From Gordoniibacillus kamchatkensis (GTDB taxonomy: Bacteria > Bacillota > Bacilli > Paenibacillales > NBRC-103111), in assembly GCF_000829455.1 (NCBI RefSeq), contig NZ_JXAK01000028.1:1-64000 (forward strand): a DNA stretch of 64,000 nt, in the 5' to 3' direction. Both the position numbers and the translations under genes were made by a program. Position 1 is the stretch's first letter; the number at the start of each line of letters is the position of its first letter. The notes beneath the pieces were generated by a model. The model made no database searches, was not told where the DNA came from, and saw nothing but the letters and a program-made list of their open reading frames with translations. Below are positions 54,778-62,282 of this stretch, in pieces.

Positions 54778-56001
54778 TCAATCGCCGCGCCGGAACAGCG
54801 GTACCGTGGAGCCGTCAGGCAGCTCGGCGTCGATATCGAGCTCCGGCGAGCCGATCATGAAGTCGACGTGCATCAAGCTGCTGTTGACGCGATGTGCGGC
54901 CAGCTGCTCGGCGGACATGGTTTTGCCGCCCTCCAGATTGGACGGGTAGGCGTTGCCGATGGCCAGATGGCAGGAAGCGTTTTCGTCGAACAGCGTATTG
55001 TAAAAGATCGTGTCCAGCATCGATAGCGGGGAATGATGCGGTACAAGCGCCACCTCGCCGAGGTAGCGGGAGCCTTCGTCGGTTTCAACGATCGTTTTCA
55101 GCTTGTCCTCGCCTTTGCCCGCCTGGAAACCGGCGATCCGCCCGTCCTTGAACGTGAACGAGAAATCGTCGATCAGGCTGCCGCCGTAGTTCAGCGGCTT
55201 CGTGCTGCGAACGACGCCGTTCACGCCGTCTTTGGCCGGCAACGTGAACACTTCCTCCGTCGGCATGTTGGCGACGAACAGGGTGCCGGCTGCGTTCGGC
55301 TTGGCGCCCCCGAGCCATATGTGCTTCTCCGGCAGCTCGATGAACAGATCCGTGCCCGGAGCGCGGTAGTGCAGCTTGCGGATGCGCATGGCGTTCAGCT
55401 GCTCCGTCTTGCGCTTCAGCGTCGCAAGGTGCTCCTTCCAATCGGCTACCGGATCGGGACGGTCGATGCGCGTTGCGTGCAGGATCGTCTCCCACAGTCG
55501 CGCTAACGCTTGCTCCGGCGGCAATTCCGGGTATACCTTCTCGGCCCACGCGGGGCTCGCCGTCGTAGCGATGACCCAACTCACCTTATGCAGCCTGGTG
55601 TAATCGAGGTACCGTCTGCGCATGGCGCTGCGGCCCCGCGTTTCTTTGGCGACGCGCTCTGCGGGGATGTCCTTCAGCAGCTCCGGGTTCGGCGTATGAA
55701 TGAACAGAAAGGCCGCGTTTTGCTCTGCGTACTGCGCGAGCCCGTCTGCGCGCCATTCGGCGTAGTAGCCGAGCGAAGCTTCGGGAGCATGGCGATAGCG
55801 GATAAGAGTCAGCTCGTCGTCCCACCATTCGAAATGAACTTGCGAAGCGCCGAGATCGTAGGCGTGCTGCGTGACGATGCGGACGAACGGGGCGGCCGCG
55901 AGCGGGGCGTCAATGACGAGCTTTTGCCCGGGCTGCAAGTTGACGCCAATGCGCAGCAGCGTTTCAGCATATTTGTGCAGCGATTCGGTGGATACGGTCA
56001 T
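54778..56001 (-). CDS. M29-family (AmpS/AmpT-type) aminopeptidase
   Basis: The 407-residue protein opens with LHKYAETLLRIGVNLQPGQKLVIDAPLAAAPFVR. It carries EVALVPHHSPLSMLDTIFYNTLFDENASCHLAIGNAYP and LMHVDFMIGSPELDIDAELPDGS, which hold the Glu, His and Asp ligands for two metal ions in M29 enzymes. It removes N-terminal residues from peptides in the cytosol. ATG 56001 is chosen (AAAGGA upstream); the earlier frame start has no site. Confidence 0.92.
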   Translation of the reverse strand: MTVSTESLHKYAETLLRIGVNLQPGQKLVIDAPLAAAPFVRIVTQHAYDLGASQVHFEWWDDELTLIRYRHAPEASLGYYAEWRADGLAQYAEQNAAFLFIHTPNPELLKDIPAERVAKETRGRSAMRRRYLDYTRLHKVSWVIATTASPAWAEKVYPELPPEQALARLWETILHATRIDRPDPVADWKEHLATLKRKTEQLNAMRIRKLHYRAPGTDLFIELPEKHIWLGGAKPNAAGTLFVANMPTEEVFTLPAKDGVNGVVRSTKPLNYGGSLIDDFSFTFKDGRIAGFQAGKGEDKLKTIVETDEGSRYLGEVALVPHHSPLSMLDTIFYNTLFDENASCHLAIGNAYPSNLEGGKTMSAEQLAAHRVNSSLMHVDFMIGSPELDIDAELPDGSTVPLFRRGD

Positions 56002-56138
56002 CGAAATCACGGTCCTTTGCCGGGAAATGAACGTCGCTTTTATTATAGACTCCCCGGTCGGTAAAGTAAAACGATGCGGCGGGCAGGGGCCGGCGCATCG
56101 TTTTTGCAAGCAGTTCTATTGGTTCGTTCCTCGCCCCA

Positions 56139-57425
56139 TTATCCTTCCGCGACGGGTTCGAGAGCATCGTCCGAATCGCGGAAGGCGATGTTCGCGCCGA
56201 GGGAAGAGAAAGCTTCGACGACATTTTCGTATCCGCGTTCGATGTGGTGGACGCCGGCAATCGAAGTCGTTCCGTCGGCGGCGAGGCCGGCGAGAATGAG
56301 GCAAATGCCCGCGCGAATATCCGAGGCATGCACGTAAGCGCCTTTCAGCCTCGTGCCTCCTTTGATAAAGGCGACGCCGGAACGGATTTTGATGTCGGCG
56401 CCCATTCGTTTCAGTTGATAGGCGTGATTGAACCGATTTTGGAACACCGTATCGGCGACGATGCTTTTCCCGGACGCTTGCGTCAGAAGGGCGGTCAAAG
56501 GCTGCTGCAAGTCGGTCGGGAAGCCGGGATACATGGCCGCCCGGACGCGGGTCGCCCGGACGATTCCGGTGGAATGCGCCGTAACGAAATTGTCGCCGGC
56601 TTCGACGTGCAGCCCGATTTCCTGCAATTTATGGATGCACGAAGTCAAATGCTCCGGGATGACGTCTTGCACGGTGACGGTTCCGTTTGTTATACCCGCC
56701 GATATCAAAAACGCGCCCGCGATGAGCCGGTCCGGTATGACGGTGTAGGTGCAAGAGGTTAAGTGGGATACCCCTTCGATGCGGATCGTGTCCGTGCCCG
56801 CGCCGGTTATTTTCGCTCCCATCTGGTTGAGGAAGTTGGCCGTATCCGTCACTTCGGGATCGCGGGCGGCGTTTTGCAGCACAGTGCAGCCTTGGGCTCG
56901 GACGGCGGCAAGCATGCTGTTGATCGTCGCGCCCGAGGTGATCGTGTCGAAGTAGATCGTCGTCCCTTTCAGCTGCGCGGCTTCCACCTCGTAATAATCG
57001 TTATGAAACGTAAAGCGGGCCCCCATCATCGTTAAAGCTTTAATATGCTGATCGATGGGGCGGTGCACGAAGTCGTCGCCGCCCGGGTACCCGACCGAAA
57101 CTTTGCCGAATTTGGCGAGCAAGGCCCCGATAAAATAGTAAGCGGTTCGGAACGTGGACGATTTGTGCGGATCGATGCAGGCGTGCTCGATGTATCTCGG
57201 GTCGACACGAACTTCGCCGGGCCGGTCCGAACTTATGATAAGGCCGATTTCGCGCCCGATTTGGGAGATGACTTTAATATCGGCAATGCTCGGGATGCCG
57301 AGCAGCGTTACCGGTTCGTCCGCCAGACAGGCAGCGGCCAGCAGCGCCAGAGCGCTGTTTTTGGAGCCGGGAATTTTGATGGAGCCCTTTAATTCGAGCG
57401 ATCGCCCTACTTCAATCCACCTCAT
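56139..57425 (-). CDS. MurA-type UDP-GlcNAc enolpyruvyl transferase with Asp in place of the active Cys
   Basis: The 428-residue protein matches MurA along its length, with the substrate Lys-Asn in IPGSKNSALALLA, and HRPIDQHIKALTMMGA, MYPGFPTDLQQPL and HIERGYENVVEAFSSLGA. The catalytic loop reads YPGGDDFVHRP where most MurA have GGC(S/A)IGxRP, so Asp117 stands at the position of E. coli Cys115. Asp at this site is known in naturally fosfomycin-resistant MurA. It overlaps the DeoR regulator by 14 bases. It is probably a second MurA or related transferase, not the housekeeping copy. Confidence 0.88.
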   Translation of the reverse strand: MRWIEVGRSLELKGSIKIPGSKNSALALLAAACLADEPVTLLGIPSIADIKVISQIGREIGLIISSDRPGEVRVDPRYIEHACIDPHKSSTFRTAYYFIGALLAKFGKVSVGYPGGDDFVHRPIDQHIKALTMMGARFTFHNDYYEVEAAQLKGTTIYFDTITSGATINSMLAAVRAQGCTVLQNAARDPEVTDTANFLNQMGAKITGAGTDTIRIEGVSHLTSCTYTVIPDRLIAGAFLISAGITNGTVTVQDVIPEHLTSCIHKLQEIGLHVEAGDNFVTAHSTGIVRATRVRAAMYPGFPTDLQQPLTALLTQASGKSIVADTVFQNRFNHAYQLKRMGADIKIRSGVAFIKGGTRLKGAYVHASDIRAGICLILAGLAADGTTSIAGVHHIERGYENVVEAFSSLGANIAFRDSDDALEPVAEG

Positions 57426-58224
57426 GTTGATTACCTCCGATTGGCTCTTCTTCCCCTGCGACGATCACTTTCACTTTGCGGCTTTCGATGTCGCGCACGA
57501 TTTTTTCCGGGGACTCGCGATCCGTAATAAGCAAATCCAATTGTTCTATAGGGATAGACATGGCGAACATTTTGAGCCCGAGCTTTTCATGCGGGGCCAG
57601 CCCGATTTTTTTTCGGGAACTTTCGGCGAGGGCGCGGGTAAACGCGGCTCCCTCTGGGGTGGCGGTGCTGATTCCGCTCGCCGAAATGCCGCCACCGGTA
57701 ATAAAGCTTACGTCCAAGGTAAACTTGCCGATCATCTCGAGCGCGATGGAATCGATCATGTTGCCGGAAGAAGGCCGCAGCTTGCCGCCGATGAGATAGG
57801 CTTCGACATTGACCCGCTCGCGGATCGATTCGGCGATTTTGAGCGAGTTCGTCACGACGGTGAACGGCATATCGTGCGGGAGATATTTCAGCATGCCGTA
57901 ATGAATGCCGGCGCCGCCGATAAACACGGTATCGTTTTTTTGAATATAGGTGGCGGCCAATTTGGAAATCGCATTTTGGTGGGGCGCGCCGTCTCCGTAC
58001 CGCAAAGCTTGGGGCAGGGGGAAATTGCGCACTTTCGGGTGCGCCGCGGCCGGTATCGCCCCGCCGTACGTTTTCTGCAGCAGCCCCTGATCCTCCATGA
58101 TCGTCAAGTCCCGGCGTACGGAGTCAATCGAGATGTGAAACAGCTCGGCGAGGTCCTTGGCGATGACCCGCCGTTCTTTTTCCAGCAGCTGCAAGATGTG
58201 CTGCCGCCGTTCTTCCGCTAGCAA
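57412..58224 (-). CDS. DeoR-family transcriptional regulator
   Basis: The N-terminal HTH reads RRQHILQLLEKERRVIAKDLAELFHISIDSVRRDLTIMEDQGLLQKTYGGAI, and the C-terminal DeoR sensor domain has VFIGGAGIHYGML, PFTVVTNSLKIA and VEAYLIGGKLRPSSGNMI. Such proteins sense phosphorylated sugars. TTG 58224 is preferred (GGGGGGAT upstream); the frame also offers TTG 58239. It is the first gene of a two-gene unit with the MurA paralog, an uncommon pair that links envelope synthesis to a sugar signal. Confidence 0.88.
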   Translation of the reverse strand: MLAEERRQHILQLLEKERRVIAKDLAELFHISIDSVRRDLTIMEDQGLLQKTYGGAIPAAAHPKVRNFPLPQALRYGDGAPHQNAISKLAATYIQKNDTVFIGGAGIHYGMLKYLPHDMPFTVVTNSLKIAESIRERVNVEAYLIGGKLRPSSGNMIDSIALEMIGKFTLDVSFITGGGISASGISTATPEGAAFTRALAESSRKKIGLAPHEKLGLKMFAMSIPIEQLDLLITDRESPEKIVRDIESRKVKVIVAGEEEPIGGNQHEVD

Positions 58225-58392
58225 AACGTATCCCCCCAACCCGGTTGGAAACTATATCCTTATGATCATACTCATCATATTCACTATCGTTCATTATTGT
58301 CAATAAATTTGTCCGCGATCATTCATTTAGTTTCATGATGTTTCATGATTTTTGTACAAAGCTTCGCCATATGTCGTAATATATGTCGAAGT

Positions 58393-58950
58393 TTTACTTA
58401 ATGTCCTGCCCTACATTACAGAAATTCAGCCGAGAAAGCCCATTCTTTCAGGCAGGGGATGAATCGGCTTTGGACAAGGGCTGTCCGTTGGACAGCTTAG
58501 TGATCTTACATTCTTTTGCAGTTGGATATCGCAAATTGATACAATTGTACTATGGGGCAAGAATATTGAAGAACTGCAACAACCGTTTCACTCATCAGCT
58601 ATCATTTTATGTTTTGTCCGCGCTACGCGATGAAAGGGATGCCCGATCATATGCATTTGTTCTTGAACGTGCACCCTACCCATAGTCCGCCAGACATCAT
58701 GGCCAAATTGGAAGTGGCGTCTTCAAGATCGTTGCGTTAAGAATTTAAGCACTTGAAGCACTTGCCCAGCCTGTGAATGCACTCCTATTTTGTCACTACG
58801 GCAGGGAACATGCCAGCCTAAGATGCTATATGCACTGTCTTAGGACGGGCTGATGGCACAGCCCCGAACTTGGGAGTTGCACGAAGCAGAAATGAACTGA
58901 GTGCGCCAAACACCCAAGAATCCCACGGCTTTAGCCGTGAGGAGTGTCAA
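58393..58950 (+). mobile_element. IS200/IS605-family fossil with tnpA remnant and right-end hairpin
   Basis: A broken Y1-transposase frame at 58597-58740 reads SYHFMFCPRYAMKGMPDHMHLFLNVHP and PPDIMAKL. It lacks the middle of TnpA, since the catalytic HUH region VMPDHMHLF follows directly on the N-terminal strand. Remnants of the next helix (EFKHLKHLPSL) follow. At 58923-58942 CCACGGCTTTAGCCGTGAGG is the typical right-end hairpin, and AGTGTCAA completes the end. AAAGCCCATTCTTTCAGGC (58436 on) may be the left end. No complete TnpB is present. The 100-codon frame at 58383 is not a gene. Confidence 0.72.
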
Positions 58951-58992
58951 AATGGGCTTAAAGTTTTCATACAACATGGAGGGTCGTCTTGC

Positions 58993-60243
58993 ATGGAAAA
59001 ACGAACAAAACATATCGCCTCGGTGTCGCTCGGCGTCATGGCGGCCGGCTTTGCCGGTTCCTTCGCGCTGCCGGCCGGCGCGGCGTGGGGGGCAGTGCTG
59101 CAAAGCGGCTTTGAAGCCGGGCTTGTCGGCGGGCTCGCGGACTGGTTTGCGGTGACGGCGCTGTTCCGCCATCCGCTAGGCATCCCGATTCCGCATACGG
59201 CGCTTTTGCCGCGCAATCGCGAGCGGGTGACGAACGCGCTCGTGAACGCGGTCGAAAACGAGCTGCTGAGCAAGCAAAGCATTGCGGACAAGCTGGGCGG
59301 CGTCCGCCTGACAGCGGCGCTGCTTGACACGCTGGAGCGCAGCGTGCCGCAGGGACAGCTCGCCGCGTGGTGCGCGGCGGGACTGCAGCAGGCCGTGCGG
59401 CATGCGCCGCTTGACCTGCTCGTCCCCTTCGCCGCGGAGCAGGCGAAGGAAGCGCTGCGCGAGCTGGACATCGCGCCGCTGCTGCAGAAGCTCGGCGAGC
59501 AGGTGCTGGCGCGCCGGCTGGACGAGCAGGCGCTCGACGCGCTGCTGGAGAAGGCCGAAGAGTGGCTGGCGAAGCAAGAGACGCGCGATTCGCTCGGCAG
59601 GATCGCTATGGGTGCGGTAGCCCAGCTCGAGCTTGGCGGCTTCATGCAGTTTGCGGTCAACGCCTTCATCGGCTACTTAAGCGAAGACAAGCTCGGCAGC
59701 ATGATCCAAAATTTCGGCTTGGGCTATATATACGATCTGCGCTTCCCCGGGCATCCGCGCCGCGATGAAGCGCTCGCCTTCGTTCGGCGCCAAATCGCGG
59801 AGCTCAGCCGCTCGCAGCGGCTCATCGCCCAGCTCGAGGAGTGGAAGGCGGAGCAGCTGGACTCCCTCGACTTGACCGCGCCGCTCGGCAAGCTGCTGAG
59901 CCGGCTGCAGGAGCGCCTGCTCGCGGCGCTGGCCGACTCGGGCTTCGCGGAGCGCACGCTGCAGCCGATGCTGGAGCGTCTGCTGGCCGGATTGCGGTCG
60001 AACGAAGAGCTGCAGCATAAAGCAGACGGCTGGATGCGCGAGCAGCTCGTGCGCCTCGTGGAAGCGAATCACGGCAAGATCGGCCAGCTTGTGCGCGATA
60101 ACATCCGCAAGCTGGACGATGCCCAGCTGATCGAGATGCTGGAGGACAAAGTAGGCAAGGATCTGCAATGGATTCGCGTCAACGGCGCGGTGTGCGGGTT
60201 TCTGATCGGGATCGTGCTCGGCCTGGTCAAGCTGCTGGCATAG
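58993..60243 (+). CDS. DUF445 membrane-associated protein
   Basis: The 416-residue protein has a hydrophobic N-terminal hairpin with GGLADWFAVTALFRHPLGIPIPHTALLPRNRERV, the hallmark of DUF445 (YheB/YtwF-like). Long amphipathic coiled-coil helices follow, and a single C-terminal membrane helix (VCGFLIGIVLGLVKLLA) ends the protein. Function unknown; the family is widespread in Firmicutes. ATG 58993 follows GGAGGGTCGTCTTGC. The IS200/IS605 right end lies only about 40 bases upstream, so its original promoter may be displaced. Confidence 0.88.
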   Translation: MEKRTKHIASVSLGVMAAGFAGSFALPAGAAWGAVLQSGFEAGLVGGLADWFAVTALFRHPLGIPIPHTALLPRNRERVTNALVNAVENELLSKQSIADKLGGVRLTAALLDTLERSVPQGQLAAWCAAGLQQAVRHAPLDLLVPFAAEQAKEALRELDIAPLLQKLGEQVLARRLDEQALDALLEKAEEWLAKQETRDSLGRIAMGAVAQLELGGFMQFAVNAFIGYLSEDKLGSMIQNFGLGYIYDLRFPGHPRRDEALAFVRRQIAELSRSQRLIAQLEEWKAEQLDSLDLTAPLGKLLSRLQERLLAALADSGFAERTLQPMLERLLAGLRSNEELQHKADGWMREQLVRLVEANHGKIGQLVRDNIRKLDDAQLIEMLEDKVGKDLQWIRVNGAVCGFLIGIVLGLVKLLA

Positions 60244-60274
60244 GCGGCCTGGGCTGCTCTTTCATACGACGGAT

Positions 60275-60432
60275 GCGGAGCGGAGGGTGGGAATGTGGGG
60301 CGGAGAGCGAAGCGTGCGCCTTTGAACCGTGTTCCCGACAAGATTTCCAATTCATTGGAATACGAGTTCAAGGAAGCCGGAGACTCACATTCCCATTCCG
60401 CAGCGCAGCCATACTTTCTCGGGCAGCCTGCG
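60275..60432. repeat. Long palindromic element, left copy
   Basis: The outer arms GTGGGAATGTG and CACATTCCCAT pair, and inside TTGAACCGTGTTCC pairs with GGAATACGAGTTCAA. It ends CTTTCTCGGGCAGCC. The first 24 bases (60275-60298) are repeated in inverted form at 61732-61755 with one mismatch. It lies between DUF445 and the deacetylase gene. The frame through it belongs to no gene. Confidence 0.7.
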
Positions 60433-60562
60433 TCTCACCGGTTGTTTTCCATCTGCAACGCGCCCCTACGGCGTAACCATTTTTTCACGGCTATCTGGGC
60501 AAGCACCTAGTGGCGGCGCGGCGCATACAGTGCAGGGTATGGATTTTGAAGGAGTGATTCAT

Positions 60563-61549
60563 ATGTCCAATCCATCCCCTGGCCACGCTTCCGGCGATGC
60601 CGCAGCCGCCGGCGGCGCCGCTGCAGGCAATGCGCCGATCCCGCAGCCTTATGCGCCGTATGGCTCTTACAGCCAGTTTGTCCCGGGCGGCATCTATGTG
60701 GGTCCGCGCATGCATCCGCCGCTGCCGTACGTTTATTCACTTTACGGGCCCGGCTTGAACGTACCTGCGGGCGCGTTTTACGCTCCCGGCGTTCCCGGTG
60801 CGACGGGCGTGCCGGTACCGGGCCTGCTGTTCAGACAGCCGGTCGAACCGCACGCGGGCGGGCCGGAGCGGCCCGAAGAGCGCCCGCCCCACGTCGAGCA
60901 CGTCGATTGGTCGGCACGTTACCCGAACGAAATCGTTCTGCGCGGGCCCGAGGCCAAAGAAGTGGCGCTGACGTTCGACGACGGACCGGATGACGTGTGG
61001 ACGCCGAAAGTGCTCGACCAACTTGCCCGGGTAAAGGTGAAAGCGACGTTCTTCATTTTCGGCCGCCGCGCCGAGCGATTCCCGAACGTGCTGCGCCGCA
61101 TCGTGCGGGAAGGTCATATTGTCGGTAACCACACGTGGAGCCATCCCAATTTGACGAAGCTTACTGCCGATGAGGTACGCTCGGAGCTGGAGCGCACGGA
61201 CGCCGTAATCCGGCGGGAAACCGGCAAAGTTACGGCGTTGTTCCGGCCGCCGTACGGCGCTTTGAACGACGTGGTCGTGCAGGAGGTCATTCGCCTGAAG
61301 AAAAAAATCATCTTCTGGAACGTCGACTCCCTCGATTGGATGCAGTTGAACGCCAGGCAGGTGGCGGCCAACATTTTGTCCAATACCCGCCCCGGTTCCA
61401 TCATTTTGCAGCACAGCGCCGGCGGCGTCGGCGAGAACCTGCAAGGCACCGTCGATGCGATCCCGGTGGTCGTAAACGAGCTGCATAAACGGGGATATGC
61501 GTTCCGGACCGTACCCCAGCTTGTCAATATTCCCGCCTATCAGCCGTAG
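60563..61549 (+). CDS. NodB-type polysaccharide deacetylase
   Basis: The 328-residue protein has a Pro/Gly/Tyr-rich N-terminal region (about 115 residues, no signal peptide) and a NodB domain. The motifs are TFDDGPDD (motif 1), HTWSHPNL (metal-binding His pair), RPPYG (motif 3), WNVDSLDW (motif 4) and IILQHSAGG (motif 5, with Ser where many have Asp). It removes acetyl or similar groups from a wall or spore glycan. The lack of a signal peptide and the coat-like N-terminus suggest a spore protein. ATG 60563 follows AAGGAGTG. Confidence 0.88.
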   Translation: MSNPSPGHASGDAAAAGGAAAGNAPIPQPYAPYGSYSQFVPGGIYVGPRMHPPLPYVYSLYGPGLNVPAGAFYAPGVPGATGVPVPGLLFRQPVEPHAGGPERPEERPPHVEHVDWSARYPNEIVLRGPEAKEVALTFDDGPDDVWTPKVLDQLARVKVKATFFIFGRRAERFPNVLRRIVREGHIVGNHTWSHPNLTKLTADEVRSELERTDAVIRRETGKVTALFRPPYGALNDVVVQEVIRLKKKIIFWNVDSLDWMQLNARQVAANILSNTRPGSIILQHSAGGVGENLQGTVDAIPVVVNELHKRGYAFRTVPQLVNIPAYQP

Positions 61550-61584
61550 TCCGCAAACCGCAATTGTTCAGGCTGCCTAGTAAG

Positions 61585-61776
61585 TAGGGCTGCGCTGCGG
61601 ACCTAAGAATGTGGGTCTCCGGCGTCCTTGAACTCGTGTTCCCTCAAATATGAAAACGAGGTGGGAACACGAGTTCATAGGCTTATGCTTACCAAGCGAG
61701 TTTTGCTGCGCAAAACTTGTAGCTCTCAGAACCACATTCCCATCCTCCGCTCCGCTTTTCTCGGGAAGCCGCAATT
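61585..61776. repeat. Long palindromic element, right copy
   Basis: GAATGTGG and CCACATTC form the outer pair, and TTGAACTCGTGTTCCC pairs with GGGAACACGAGTTCA. It ends TTTTCTCGGGAAGCC like the left copy at 60275-60432. The inner arm is a near-perfect 15-bp stem. It sits between the deacetylase and the next small gene. Confidence 0.7.
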
Positions 61777-61838
61777 TTTGCATTTGTTTACAATTCGCGG
61801 TATAAATGAAAGCAAGACGATGCAAATGAGGCGATGCG

Positions 61839-62132
61839 ATGGGCGTGAAATTCGGCCGGGCGTACGGTGACATCATTAAAGATTTCTCGGACGCCTTAGG
61901 GCAAATCGACGATCTGTACACGTGCTTTGAAATGACGGAAGAGGGCTGGCAGGAGCTGGAGCCGGCGGAACGAACCGAATGCATCCGTACGCTGGCGGAC
62001 GACCTGTTTTACGGGCTCGGCACGGAAGAAGTGCTCGCGGTCGGCAGCGGAACCGTATCCCACGATGCCGAGCGCCACGTGCTCAAGGTGCATATGCTGC
62101 CCGACATTACGGCGATCGTGTACTTGGTGTAA
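61839..62132 (+). CDS. Conserved hypothetical protein (97 aa)
   Basis: The acidic 97-residue protein reads GRAYGDIIKDFSDALGQIDDLYTCFEMTEEGWQEL, then LADDLFYGLGTEEVLAVGSG and a final VLKVHMLPDITAIVYLV. No family is recognised, but the codon use is normal for the window and GAGGCGATG lies before the ATG. It has no signal peptide or membrane helix. Confidence 0.65.
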   Translation: MGVKFGRAYGDIIKDFSDALGQIDDLYTCFEMTEEGWQELEPAERTECIRTLADDLFYGLGTEEVLAVGSGTVSHDAERHVLKVHMLPDITAIVYLV

Positions 62133-62282
62133 CAAGCTTGCGCAAAATGCCTCTGTACATGCCTGAGCGGCAAGTACAGGGGCATTTTCCGTCATGTTCT
62201 TCAATTCGAGGGGCGAACGGCCGATATACGAACTAACAGTGAGAGGGCGGCATCGGCGCCGTTAGTATGGAGATACAACGAA

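Noticed and set aside
58383-58685. 100-codon frame
   Set aside because: It crosses the IS200/IS605 fossil in the wrong frame.
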